Both the position numbers and the translations under genes were made by a program. Below are positions 1 through 8,748 of a stretch of 36,049 nucleotides of DNA, one piece after another. The DNA is from Paractinoplanes durhamensis (lineage in GTDB: Bacteria; Actinomycetota; Actinomycetes; Mycobacteriales; Micromonosporaceae), in NCBI RefSeq assembly GCF_016862175.1, contig NZ_BOML01000069.1, forward strand, positions 1 through 36,049, read 5' to 3'. The first letter of the stretch is position 1. Every line of letters begins with the position of its first letter. The notes under the pieces were generated by a model. The model did not search any database and was not told the origin of the DNA. It saw only the letters and a list, made by a program, of their open reading frames with translations.

Positions 1-53
1 TCGCGGTGCTCGCGGTGCTCGCGGTGCTCGCGGTGCTCGCGGTGCTCGCGGTG
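1..53. repeat. 9-bp tandem repeat (tcgcggtgc)
   Basis: Almost six perfect copies of the 9-bp unit tcgcggtgc run from the left edge of the window. The period is a multiple of three, so every frame stays open. The array probably continues to the left of the window. Confidence 0.9.
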
Positions 54-68
54 ACCCTGGCAGGTTGA
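1..68 (+). CDS. 3' end of a gene with an (Ala-Val-Leu)n tail
   Basis: The plus-strand frame beginning at base 3 reads five Ala-Val-Leu triplets, then AVTLAG and a TGA at 66-68. It is open to the left edge, so it could be the last residues of a protein that starts outside the window. A hydrophobic repeat tail of this kind could sit in a membrane. The 9-bp DNA repeat keeps other frames open too, and no conserved domain is visible, so coding is only a possibility. If real, it converges on the gene at 143-1726. Confidence 0.25.
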   Translation, partial: AVLAVLAVLAVLAVLAVTLAG

Positions 69-142
69 CTGTGTTGATCGCATTGATTGAGTTGACGTCT
101 TGATTGAGTTGACGTGTTGACAGTGTTGATTGTGTTGATTGG
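65..142. repeat. TTGA-rich intergenic spacer
   Basis: This short, relatively AT-rich spacer is made of degenerate repeats of TTGA, GTTGA and TTGATTGAGTTGAC. It lies between the possible gene end at 68 and the stop of the convergent gene at 143. No hairpin terminator is evident in it. Confidence 0.6.
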
Positions 143-1726
143 TTAGTTGCTGTTCGCGGCGATCACTACCAGCGTCACCAAGGCGACCGGAATCAGCAGG
201 CCGATCCACGTCATCGGGCGCTGCAGCAGGCGCGGCCCCGGGTCCATCGGCTGGTGGCTCGGGGCGTGCGGGTTTGGCTGGGGTGCTGCCAGGCTGGCCA
301 CCTTGTCGCGCCGGGCCAGGTTCATCAGCACCGTGATCGGGGCGATGATCAGCGAGGCGTAGCCGTACCAGCCCTGGACCAAGGTTCGCGAGGTCATGTG
401 GCGGAAGACTCCGAGCCCGCAGTCGCGGCAGAATGGTCCCTCCGTGCTGAGGAACTGCATGAGCACGATCATGCCTCGGTGCCCGCGGAACTTGGTGTCC
501 ACGGCCGGCACGCTCCCACAGAGACGGCAGGCCGTTTGCGGCGGCGGGCCGGTCAGCGCCGTCGCCGGGTAGTCGTCGGAAACGCCGGCCGGCGACCCGT
601 GGGCGGGCGGCGCACCGTAGGCGGCACCGGGCGCGGTGGACGGTGCGCCATAAGCGGGTGCAACAGACTCTTGGCTATAGGCGGGTGCAGCAGACTGCTG
701 GCCATAGGCGGGTGCGGCCGAGGCGGAGGGCGGGCCGTAAGCGGGTGGGGTGGACGGCGCGCCGTAGGCAGGACCGGCCGGCTGCTGACCGTAGGCGGGC
801 GTGCCGGGCTGTTGACCGTAGGCGGGCGTGCCGGGCTGTTGACCGTGAGCGGGCGTGCCGGGCTGCTGGCCGTGAGCGGGCGTGCCGGGCTGCTGGCCGC
901 AAGTGGGCGTGCCGGGCTGCTGGCCGTAAGTGGGCGTGCCGGGCTGCTGGCCGTAAGTGGGCGTGCCGGGCTGCTGGCCGTAGGTGGGCACGGCGGGTTG
1001 GCCGTAAGTGGGTGCGGCAGGCCGGCCGTAAGTAGGCGTGGTTGGCTGCTGACCGTATGCGGGTGCGCCGGGCTCCTGGCCGTAGGTCGGTTCGGCAGGT
1101 TGCTGGCCGTAAGTGGGTGCGGCTGGCTGCCGACCGTATGCGGGTGCGCCGGGCTGCTGGCCGTATGCGGATGCGGCAGGTTGCTGGCTGAGGGTGGCCG
1201 GGCCGTGCTGCTGGCTGTAGGTGGCCGGGCCGGGCTGTTGGCCGTGGGTGGCCGCGCTGGGCTGTTGGCCGTGGGTGGCCGCGCCGTGCTGCTGGCTGTA
1301 GGTGGCCGGGCCGGGCTGTTGGCCGTGGGTGGCCGGGCCGGGCTGCTGGCCATGGGTGGGCGCGCCGTGCTGCTGGCTGTAGGTGGCCGGGCCGGGCTGC
1401 TGGCCGTGGGTGGCCGGGCCGGGCTGCTGGCCGTGGGTGGCCGGGCCGGGCTGCTGGCTGTAAATGGGCGCGCCGGGCTGCTGGCCGTGGGTGGCCGGGC
1501 CGGGCTGCTGGCTGTAGGTGGCCGCGCCGGGCTGCTGGCCGTAGGTGGGTGCGGCGGGCTGGCCGTAAGTGGGTGCCCCACGTTGCTCGCTGTATGCGGG
1601 CTCGGCGGGCTGCTGGCCGTAAGTGGGCGCGGCGGGCCGGTGGTAAGTCGGCTCCGCGGGCCGGCCGTGTTTGGGTGGTGGAGCGTAGGACTCTGGCTCT
1701 GGTGGGTGGGCCGGTGGCTGGGACAA
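143..1726 (-). CDS. Gln/Pro-rich repeat protein with zinc ribbon and two C-terminal membrane segments
   Basis: The 527-residue protein has two parts. Residues ~20-370 are a low-complexity region of 9-residue units of the form PxYGQQPGx. The C-terminal ~130 residues hold two CxxC pairs (C400/C403 and C433/C436), which look like a zinc ribbon, then hydrophobic stretches at ~453-470 and ~506-524 that look like membrane helices. Actinobacterial membrane proteins with disordered Pro/Gln/Gly N-termini are common, but I do not know a function for this one. I chose the TTG start at 1726 because GAGG lies six bases upstream (1733-1736). The cysteine and membrane motifs occur only in this frame, which makes this the coding strand although the repeat leaves antisense frames open. 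It follows the S8 protease gene on the same strand by about 93 bp and may be co-transcribed with it. Confidence 0.85.
   Translation of the reverse strand: MSQPPAHPPEPESYAPPPKHGRPAEPTYHRPAAPTYGQQPAEPAYSEQRGAPTYGQPAAPTYGQQPGAATYSQQPGPATHGQQPGAPIYSQQPGPATHGQQPGPATHGQQPGPATYSQQHGAPTHGQQPGPATHGQQPGPATYSQQHGAATHGQQPSAATHGQQPGPATYSQQHGPATLSQQPAASAYGQQPGAPAYGRQPAAPTYGQQPAEPTYGQEPGAPAYGQQPTTPTYGRPAAPTYGQPAVPTYGQQPGTPTYGQQPGTPTYGQQPGTPTCGQQPGTPAHGQQPGTPAHGQQPGTPAYGQQPGTPAYGQQPAGPAYGAPSTPPAYGPPSASAAPAYGQQSAAPAYSQESVAPAYGAPSTAPGAAYGAPPAHGSPAGVSDDYPATALTGPPPQTACRLCGSVPAVDTKFRGHRGMIVLMQFLSTEGPFCRDCGLGVFRHMTSRTLVQGWYGYASLIIAPITVLMNLARRDKVASLAAPQPNPHAPSHQPMDPGPRLLQRPMTWIGLLIPVALVTLVVIAANSN
620..1665. repeat. 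27-bp coding tandem repeat array
   Basis: A long array of imperfect 27-bp units encodes the 9-residue PxYGQQPGx repeats of the minus-strand protein. Units vary at the aromatic/His position (TYGQQ, THGQQ, TYSQQ). Neighbouring units are more alike than distant ones, which suggests recent local expansion by slippage or unequal crossover. Confidence 0.9.
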
Positions 1727-1819
1727 GGCTGACCTCGAGGCTGAGAGCGGGCTGAGAGCCGCGTCAATGTATCGCCAGGTCGAGTTCTGCGCTGTCCCGT
1801 GCCACCGGCCCGGGTTACA

Positions 1820-4800
1820 TCAGTATGCGTCGATGATTGTCTGTTCGATTCCGCTGCCGGCGCTTCCTGTCGCGGTCACTCGTAGTGCGACCGTGCCGCC
1901 TTCGGATGGCTTTGGCAGGGTGGCCCGGTACGTGTCGGCGCCGGAAACGGACACGGGTGCCGGGGTCCATGTTGAGCCGCCGTCCGGCGACGTTTCGACC
2001 GTGAAACCGGTGACCTTCTGTGGGCGTACGCCATGGGCCTGCCGGACCACGAACGTTGCTTTACCGGTGGGCAGGGGTTGATTGTCCGCGTCCAGCGGCA
2101 ATTGGTAATCGACTGCCAGCAGTGGCAATGGGGTGTTGGCCGTTCCGGCGGGGCCGGCCGACCGGAAAGTCCACGACGTCGAGGTTCTGGTTGACACCGG
2201 GATGGCTCGGCCGGCGTCTACGTCGTAGGTCAGGCGGTAATTCGCCAGGCCGCGTGGGACCGGGAAATCGGCTATCGAGTCGGTGGCCGTGCCGATGGTT
2301 TGGCCGTTTCGGGTGAGGGTCAGTTTGCGGTCGATGTCCAGGCCGAAACCGCCGGACAGGCAGTCGAAACGTTGGTGCTGATCCGTTAGCGTGACCAGCT
2401 CTACGTGGATGTTTCCGCTGGTCCGGCCGGGGGCGGCGGGCTCGCAGCCGGAACGTGAACCGGCCGGGTCGTCATACCAGTCGGAGCGCAGTGGCTGGCG
2501 GACCCATGTCTTCTCCTGGCGGCTGCCGGGGGCGTAATGGGCGATGCCCTCCTGGGTGACCGTGCCGCTCCAGAAAGCTTCGTCGACCCAGCCGAATCCG
2601 GGCGTCACGTAATCGGTGCGGTCCCCGCTTACCGATTCGGTGCTGTTCTCGGCCAGGAAATCGCCTTCGGGGCTCAGGCCGTAGCGTTTGTGGCCGGTTA
2701 CCGGCTCGGGCATGTCCAGCTTGTGGAAATGCTGGTCGATTTGGGCCAGGCGGGCCTGTTCGGCGGTGGTCACCCGGTAGGCCGGGTCGGTGGGCAGGCC
2801 GTTTCCCAGTGAGCTGATCAGGTCGTAATGGCGGCCGGGGGCGTCCAGGCCGAACGCCGAATAGGCGCGGAAGTTGCCTACTCCGGCGCCGTCGGTCGGC
2901 AGTACCCAGACGTTTCCGGCCTTGGCCGGTTCGCCCCAGAGGAAGGCGAAGTCGGACCAGGTCGGGCCGCGTCGGCCGGTCTGCAGGTAGGTGAGTCCGA
3001 GCGAAGCGGTCGCGGTCTCGACCCCGTCCACGGTCGCGCCCAGTTTGCGGGCCTTGGCCAGGTCGAACCGAATGGTGGTGTCGGTGTTGAGCACGGTGTC
3101 GGGATCGCCGGCCATGGCGGCGCGGTCGTCATCGTCGGTGAACGCGTCGAAGGCGGCCATCACGCTGTAACGGCCATCCGGCACGCGCAGGGTGAACGTG
3201 TCGCCGGGGTCGCCGTAGACGTTGGTGGCGAACACCGCCGGGTCGTCGATGTTGACCACCTGCAACGACACCCAGCCGAGCGCGCCCTCGGGCGTACCCG
3301 GAACGGTGGTGGTCTGGATGGTGAGGTTGTGGCTGGGCGGGTCGATGTAGAAGGTCACCGGCGTGCGGGTCACCGATGAGCCGTCACGGGCCGTCACCAG
3401 GGCGGTCCAGAGCCCGGGCCGGGCCGCGAAGGCCGCCTTGTCGATGGTCAGCGCCACACCGTCGGTCGCGCTGGCCGCCAGCCGCAATGCCGAAGCCGAC
3501 AGCGTGACCGCCCCGGCCGGCGCGGCGGCACCGAGGTGATCCGTGGTCGTCACGCTGAGCGCGAGCGAGACCGGCGCCTTACCGGTGTTGGTCCAGCTGG
3601 GCCTCGTGCCGGCGCCCCGAGAGGCCGCCGCGCCCAAAGCGGGCGCGCCCAAAGCGGGCGCGCCCAAAGCCGCCGCGCCCAAAGCGGGCGCGCCCAAAGC
3701 CGCCGCGTCCGAAGCGGGCGCGGCCAAAGCCGCCGCGTCCGAAGCCGGTGCGGCCACCACCCCGGAAAGCGGCCGGGCCACGTTCAGCCGGCCGGAGCCC
3801 ACGGCGTACGCATCAAATGCCGGCACCGGATCTGCGGCCCCGACCAGCGCCGCCTTGAGCTGGGCGGCCTTCCAATCGGGGTGGCGCTGGGCGAGGACCG
3901 CGGCGGCCCCGGCCACGTGCGGCGTGGCCATCGACGTGCCCGACGAGGCGACGTAATGCGCGTCGATCGGGCGGCCCATGGTGGTGCCGGCCGCCCGCGC
4001 CGCGACGATGTCCACCCCGGGCGCGACGATCTCCGGCTTGGCGGCGTGGGTGTTCGGCTGCGGGCCGTGGCTGGAGAACTCAGCGACCGTGTCCTTACCG
4101 TCGACCGCGCCGACGGTGAGCGCACTGGCGGCCGCGGCGGGGGAGGAAACGGGACCGCCGTCGTTGCCGGCGGCCACCACGAACAGGGCGCCGGTCTGCT
4201 TGCTGAGGGCGTCCACGGCGAGCGACAGCGGATCGGTGCCGTCGCTGGGTTCGTAGCCGCCGAGGCTCATGTTGACCACCGAGGCGCGGCTCGCGGCCCA
4301 CTCCATACCGGCGATGACCTGGGCGTCCGTGCCGTACCCGTAGTCGTCGAGCACCTTGCCGATCGCCAGCCGCGCGCCCGGCGCCACGCCCTGCCGCGCG
4401 CCGTGCGAGGCCGCGCCGGTGCCGGCGATGGTCGCCGCGACGTGCGTGCCGTGCCCGAAGTGGTCGGTGGCGTCGCCGCCGTCGACCGTGAAGTCCATCT
4501 TCTCGGCGACCTGGCCGGCGAGGTCGGGGTGGGTGGCGTCGATGCCGGTGTCCAGGACGGCGACCGTCGTGCCCCGCCCGGTATAGCCGGCCGACCACGC
4601 CTGCGGCGCGGCGACCTGGCGGAGGTTGGCGTCGAGAGACGTGGCCCGCACCCGGCGGTCAAGCCAGATCTTCGAGGAGGCGGAGCGCGCCGCCAGCGAC
4701 GGGAGGGCGATGCCGGCGGACTTCGCCCGGCGACCGGCCACGGCCGAGATGCTCGGCAGCGCGCGAGCATTGGTCAGACCACTGGTAAGGGCAGACGAAC

Positions 4801-5170
4801 CGCCCGACCGGATGATCAGCGGCAGGTCGCGGGTGTGCGCGTCGTCGTAGCCGTCCGCGATCAGGGCGGTCACGTCGAACAGCGCCGGGTCGAGCTGTTT
4901 GCCGAGCATCGGGGCGATCCGGCCGGGCACCACATGCACGTGCCCGTCGGGAGTGCAGGACCGGTGCAGGATGCCGCTCGCGGCGGCCGGCCGGACGGTG
5001 ACGGCCGGGCAGCCACCACCCGGCGTGCTACGGACGGTGACGACGTCGCCGGTCAGCAGCGTCACGGTGGATGAGGAGCCGGCCGCGGGAACGGGGGCGG
5101 CCGAAGCCGGAGCGGAAGGGATGCCCAGCGCGGCGATCAGGACTCCGGCGGCGGGCAGGACGCGAATCAT
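1820..5170 (-). CDS. Secreted subtilisin-like serine protease (S8 family)
   Basis: From the ATG at 5170 the protein has 1116 residues. It starts with a short basic segment and a hydrophobic signal sequence (MIRVLPAAGVLIAALG, then an Ala-rich cleavage region), so it should be exported. The catalytic triad is clear: Asp207 in AVLDTGID, His240 in HGTHVAAT and Ser413 in GTSMATPHVAG, with AAGNDGG carrying the oxyanion-hole Asn. A low-complexity Ala-Leu-Gly-Pro linker follows the catalytic domain. The C-terminal ~600 residues look like beta-rich accessory domains without a motif I can name. The frame is open to a GTG at 5248. I prefer 5170 because it places the signal peptide at the very N-terminus, but no strong ribosome site marks either start. 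It is divergent from the GH87 gene. The protease assignment is secure; the substrate is unknown. Confidence 0.9.
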   Translation of the reverse strand: MIRVLPAAGVLIAALGIPSAPASAAPVPAAGSSSTVTLLTGDVVTVRSTPGGGCPAVTVRPAAASGILHRSCTPDGHVHVVPGRIAPMLGKQLDPALFDVTALIADGYDDAHTRDLPLIIRSGGSSALTSGLTNARALPSISAVAGRRAKSAGIALPSLAARSASSKIWLDRRVRATSLDANLRQVAAPQAWSAGYTGRGTTVAVLDTGIDATHPDLAGQVAEKMDFTVDGGDATDHFGHGTHVAATIAGTGAASHGARQGVAPGARLAIGKVLDDYGYGTDAQVIAGMEWAASRASVVNMSLGGYEPSDGTDPLSLAVDALSKQTGALFVVAAGNDGGPVSSPAAAASALTVGAVDGKDTVAEFSSHGPQPNTHAAKPEIVAPGVDIVAARAAGTTMGRPIDAHYVASSGTSMATPHVAGAAAVLAQRHPDWKAAQLKAALVGAADPVPAFDAYAVGSGRLNVARPLSGVVAAPASDAAALAAPASDAAALGAPALGAAALGAPALGAPALGAAASRGAGTRPSWTNTGKAPVSLALSVTTTDHLGAAAPAGAVTLSASALRLAASATDGVALTIDKAAFAARPGLWTALVTARDGSSVTRTPVTFYIDPPSHNLTIQTTTVPGTPEGALGWVSLQVVNIDDPAVFATNVYGDPGDTFTLRVPDGRYSVMAAFDAFTDDDDRAAMAGDPDTVLNTDTTIRFDLAKARKLGATVDGVETATASLGLTYLQTGRRGPTWSDFAFLWGEPAKAGNVWVLPTDGAGVGNFRAYSAFGLDAPGRHYDLISSLGNGLPTDPAYRVTTAEQARLAQIDQHFHKLDMPEPVTGHKRYGLSPEGDFLAENSTESVSGDRTDYVTPGFGWVDEAFWSGTVTQEGIAHYAPGSRQEKTWVRQPLRSDWYDDPAGSRSGCEPAAPGRTSGNIHVELVTLTDQHQRFDCLSGGFGLDIDRKLTLTRNGQTIGTATDSIADFPVPRGLANYRLTYDVDAGRAIPVSTRTSTSWTFRSAGPAGTANTPLPLLAVDYQLPLDADNQPLPTGKATFVVRQAHGVRPQKVTGFTVETSPDGGSTWTPAPVSVSGADTYRATLPKPSEGGTVALRVTATGSAGSGIEQTIIDAY
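3612..3770. repeat. Ala/Leu/Gly/Pro linker repeat inside the S8 protease gene
   Basis: Short repeats around gcgcccaaagcgggc and gcgcccaaagccgcc encode alternating PALGA, AALGA and DAAAL units on the minus strand. They form a low-complexity linker between the catalytic and C-terminal domains of the protease. The DNA is repetitive enough for the copy number to vary between strains. Confidence 0.8.
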
Positions 5171-5180
5171 CGACACATTC

Positions 5181-5197
5181 ACACGTCTTAGTCGTGT
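5181..5197. promoter_or_regulatory. 17-bp dyad upstream of the S8 protease start
   Basis: ACACGTCTTAGTCGTGT is a near-perfect dyad: seven of eight base pairs match around a central T. It lies ten bases before the preferred protease start at 5170, in the spacer shared with the divergent GH87 gene. Its position fits an operator for a dimeric repressor, but no matching regulator is encoded nearby. Confidence 0.4.
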
Positions 5198-5349
5198 TTG
5201 GACACCCGCCAGGTTGTCAGCGATCGAAGCCGTTGACTTTGTGGACACGTATCTGAAATCTTAGATCTCTGTCTACGCAAGAATTCGGCAGAACAACGAA
5301 ACTTCGTAGCAGGCGTCCCCATCCCCAGGCGCGCAGAACGAGGGCACCC

Positions 5350-8300
5350 ATGCGAATGCGAAGACTGCTCCCCACCCTCATGGCCGCGACGCTGGTCGCC
5401 GCCGTCCTCACCCCCGGGCCGGCGCACGCCGCCGGCGGCACCAACCTCGCCCAGGGCAAGCCGGCCTCGGCCTCCGGCACCAACGATGTGTACGGCGCGG
5501 CCAACGTCACCGACGGCAACGCCAATTCCTACTGGGAGAGCCCGAACAACGCCTTCCCGCAGTGGGTCCAGGTCGACCTCGGCAGCAACCTCGCCGTCGA
5601 CCAGGCCAAGTTGAAGCTGCCGCCGGCCACCGCGTGGGCCACCCGCACCGAGACGCTCACCCTGCAGGGCAGCGTCGACGGCTCGACCTGGATCACCCTG
5701 TCCGGGTCGGCGGGCCGCGTGTTCGACCCGGCGACCGGCAACACGGTCACCATCGACTTCACCGCGGTCACGATCCGATATGTCCGGGTCACCATCACCG
5801 GCAACACGGGCTGGCCCGCGGCGCAGCTCTCCGAGGTCGAGGTCTATGGGGTGGCAGGCCAAGATCCGGATCCGCCCACCGGCACCAACTTGGCCACTGG
5901 TAAGACCATGGAGGCGAGCTCCTCCGTCTTCGGGTTCGTCGCGCCGAATGCCAACGACGGCAACACCGGCACCTACTGGGAGTCCAGCGGCTTCCCGTCG
6001 ACGCTGACCGCCAAGCTCGGCGCGAACGCCGACATCACCGGCGTCGTGGTCAAGCTCAACCCCGACCAGGCATGGAGCACCCGCACGCAGAGCATCCAGG
6101 TGCTCGGCCGCGCGCAGAACACGAGTGCGTTCACCAGCCTGAAAGCCCGCGCCGACTACGTCTTCAACCCGTCGACGCAGAACACCGTCACGATCCCGGT
6201 CACCGCCCGGGCCGCCGACGTGCAGCTCCAGGTCTTCAGCAACACCGGCGCGCCCGGTGGTCAGGTCGCCGAGCTGCAGGTTCTCGGTGCCTGGGCAGCC
6301 AACCCCGATCTCGTGGTCACCGGTCTGACCTGGTCACCGGCGTCACCGGACGAAGCCACCGCGATCACCGTCTCGGCCACCGTGCGGAATGCCGGCACGG
6401 CCGCGTCGACCGCAACCACGCTTGATGTACGGGTGGGAAGCACCGCCGCCGGCAGCGCCACCGTGGGCGCTCTCGCGGCCGGCGCCTCCACCACGGTGAC
6501 CGTGAACGCCGGTCGTCTCGCCCAGGGCAGCTACTCGGTGTCGGCCGTGGTCGACCCGGGTGACACCGTCGCCGAGCAGAGCAACGACAACAACACCCTG
6601 ACCGCGTCGTCGCCCCTGGTCGTGGCCCAGGCACCCGGTCCCGACCTGCAGGTGCTCAGCGTGACGCCGACCCCGGCCAACCCGTCGGCCGGTGCGGCGG
6701 TCACCTTCGCGGTCGCGGTCAACAACCGCGGCACCAGCGCGGCGGCGGCCACCGTGACCCGGGTGGTCGCGGGCAGCACGACGCTCAACGTCAACACCGG
6801 CGCGATCGCGGCCGGCGCGACCGTCACGGTGAGTGCCGGGACGTGGACGGCAACTACCGGCGGTGCCACCATCACCGCTACCGCCGACGCCACGAACGTG
6901 GTCGCCGAGACGAACGAGAACAACAACAGCCGTACGCAATCGATCGTGGTGGGTCGCGGCGCAGCCGTGCCTTATGTCTCTTACGAGGCGGAGGCCGCCC
7001 GCTACTCCGGCACCCTGATCGAGGCGGACGCGCTGCGCACGTTCGGGCACACCGACTTCGGCACCGAGTCGTCCGGCCGCAAGTCGGTGCGGTTGACCGG
7101 GACCGGGCAGTTCGTCGAGTTCACCTCGGTCAGCGCGGCGAACTCGATCGTGGTCCGCAACTCCATCCCGGATGCGCCGGGCGGCGGCGGGCAGAACGCC
7201 ACGATCAGCCTCTACGTCAACGACCAGTTCGTGCAGAAGCTGACGCTCTCGTCGCGCAACAGCTGGCTGTACGGCACGAGCGACGACACCGAGTCGCTGT
7301 CCAACACGCCCTCGGCCGACGCGCGGCGGCTGTTCGACGAGTCGCACGCGCTGCTGACCACGTCGTACCCGGCCGGTACCCGCTTCAAGTTGCAGCGTGA
7401 CGCCACCGATTCGGCGGCGTTCTACTACCTCGACCTGATCGACCTGGAGCAGGTCGCTCCGGCGCTGACCCAGCCGGCCGGGTGCGTCTCGATCACCAAC
7501 TACGGTGCGGTGCCGAACGACGGCCTCGACGACACGGCCGCCATCCAGCGCGCGGTCACCGACGACGAGAACGGCGTGATCAGCTGCGTCTGGATCCCCG
7601 AGGGCCAGTGGCGGCAGGAGCAGAAGATCCTGTCACCGGACCCGGCCCGCGGGCAGTACAACCAGAAGGGCATCCGCAACGTCGTCGTCCGCGGGGCCGG
7701 CATGTGGCGCTCGCAGCTCTACACCGACACCGAGCCGCAGAACGTGGTCGGCAACATCAACCACCCGCACGAGGGCAACGTCGGCTTCGACATCGACGAC
7801 AACACCCAGATCTCCGACCTGGCGATCTTCGGCATGACCACCAACCGGGCCAACCGCGGCCACGGCATCAACGGCCGGCTCGGCAAGAACACCAAGATCA
7901 GTAACGTGTGGATCGAGCACGTCAACGTCGGCGCGTGGGTCGGCCGCGACTACTCGGACACGCCCGCCTACTGGAACCCGGGCGACAACCTCGAATTCTC
8001 CGGCATGCGGATCCGCGACACCTACGCCGACGGCATCAACTTCAGCAACGGCACGCGCAACTCGCGGGTCTTCAACTCGTCGTTCCGCACCACCGGCGAC
8101 GACTCCCTGGCCGTCTGGGCCAACCCGCGGGTCAAGGACACGTCGGTCGACATCGCCTCGAACAACCACTTCGTCAACAACACCGTTCAACTGCCCTGGC
8201 GGGCAAACGGCATCGCGATCTACGGCGGTTTCAGCAACTCCATCGAGAACAATCTTGTGTACGACACCATGAACTACCCGGGCATCATGCTGGCCACCGA

Positions 8301-8685
8301 CCACGACCCCTTGCCGTTCACGGGTACGACGCTGATCGCCAACAACGGCCTGTATCGGGCCGGCGGCGTCTTCTGGAACGAGGACCAGGAGTTCGGCGCG
8401 ATCACCCTCTTCCCGTCGTCGAAGGACATCGTCGGGGTGACGATCCGCGACACCGAGATCGTCGACTCGACCTACGACGGCATCCAGTTCAAGACCGGCG
8501 GCGGCAACATGCCGAACGTGGCGGTCACCAACGTGAAGATCGACAAATCCAACAACGGCGCCGGCATCCTGGCGATGAGCGGCGCCCGAGGCAACGCGAC
8601 CCTGTCCAACGTCACCATCACGAACTCGGCCGACGGCAACATCGTCACCCAGCCCGGCTCCCAGTTCGTCATCACCGGAAGCTGA
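5350..8685 (+). CDS. Secreted GH87 alpha-1,3-glucanase (mutanase/mycodextranase type)
   Basis: This 1111-residue exported enzyme should cleave alpha-1,3-glucan, as found in fungal cell walls and dental mutan. In order I see a signal peptide (1-27, ending AHA), two discoidin/F5-8C-like domains (~30-170 and ~175-315), two CARDB-like beta domains (~317-425 and ~430-530), a CBM6/35-like domain (~540-705) starting YEAEAARYSG, and a right-handed beta-helix catalytic domain from ~710 to the end. The proposed catalytic aspartates are Asp894 in YADGIN and Asp917-Asp918 in TTGDDS. The 23-residue spacing equals that of the three catalytic Asp residues I recall for the Bacillus circulans GH87 enzyme (1045, 1068, 1069). 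GAGGG lies just before the ATG. Downstream is a strong terminator. Family confidence is high; exact linkage specificity is inferred. Confidence 0.88.
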   Translation: MRMRRLLPTLMAATLVAAVLTPGPAHAAGGTNLAQGKPASASGTNDVYGAANVTDGNANSYWESPNNAFPQWVQVDLGSNLAVDQAKLKLPPATAWATRTETLTLQGSVDGSTWITLSGSAGRVFDPATGNTVTIDFTAVTIRYVRVTITGNTGWPAAQLSEVEVYGVAGQDPDPPTGTNLATGKTMEASSSVFGFVAPNANDGNTGTYWESSGFPSTLTAKLGANADITGVVVKLNPDQAWSTRTQSIQVLGRAQNTSAFTSLKARADYVFNPSTQNTVTIPVTARAADVQLQVFSNTGAPGGQVAELQVLGAWAANPDLVVTGLTWSPASPDEATAITVSATVRNAGTAASTATTLDVRVGSTAAGSATVGALAAGASTTVTVNAGRLAQGSYSVSAVVDPGDTVAEQSNDNNTLTASSPLVVAQAPGPDLQVLSVTPTPANPSAGAAVTFAVAVNNRGTSAAAATVTRVVAGSTTLNVNTGAIAAGATVTVSAGTWTATTGGATITATADATNVVAETNENNNSRTQSIVVGRGAAVPYVSYEAEAARYSGTLIEADALRTFGHTDFGTESSGRKSVRLTGTGQFVEFTSVSAANSIVVRNSIPDAPGGGGQNATISLYVNDQFVQKLTLSSRNSWLYGTSDDTESLSNTPSADARRLFDESHALLTTSYPAGTRFKLQRDATDSAAFYYLDLIDLEQVAPALTQPAGCVSITNYGAVPNDGLDDTAAIQRAVTDDENGVISCVWIPEGQWRQEQKILSPDPARGQYNQKGIRNVVVRGAGMWRSQLYTDTEPQNVVGNINHPHEGNVGFDIDDNTQISDLAIFGMTTNRANRGHGINGRLGKNTKISNVWIEHVNVGAWVGRDYSDTPAYWNPGDNLEFSGMRIRDTYADGINFSNGTRNSRVFNSSFRTTGDDSLAVWANPRVKDTSVDIASNNHFVNNTVQLPWRANGIAIYGGFSNSIENNLVYDTMNYPGIMLATDHDPLPFTGTTLIANNGLYRAGGVFWNEDQEFGAITLFPSSKDIVGVTIRDTEIVDSTYDGIQFKTGGGNMPNVAVTNVKIDKSNNGAGILAMSGARGNATLSNVTITNSADGNIVTQPGSQFVITGS

Positions 8686-8693
8686 CCAGGTGA

Positions 8694-8719
8694 GCGCCCC
8701 CGGCCTGCGCCGGGGGCGC
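8694..8719. terminator. Bidirectional hairpin terminator
   Basis: A perfect 11-bp stem (gcgcccccggc / gccgggggcgc) with a CTGC loop sits nine bases after the GH87 stop. It is 29 bases past the stop of the convergent Ntn hydrolase gene, so it can serve both. There is no long T-run, as is usual in high-GC actinobacteria. Confidence 0.8.
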
Positions 8720-8748
8720 CTCTTGCCTGCTGATAGACCCGACGCTCT

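Noticed and set aside
254..1732. 492-residue plus-strand frame over the repeat gene
   Set aside because: It is the antisense of the 27-bp repeat. It lacks the cysteine and membrane motifs, and its product is an Ala/Gly/Leu repeat without a domain.
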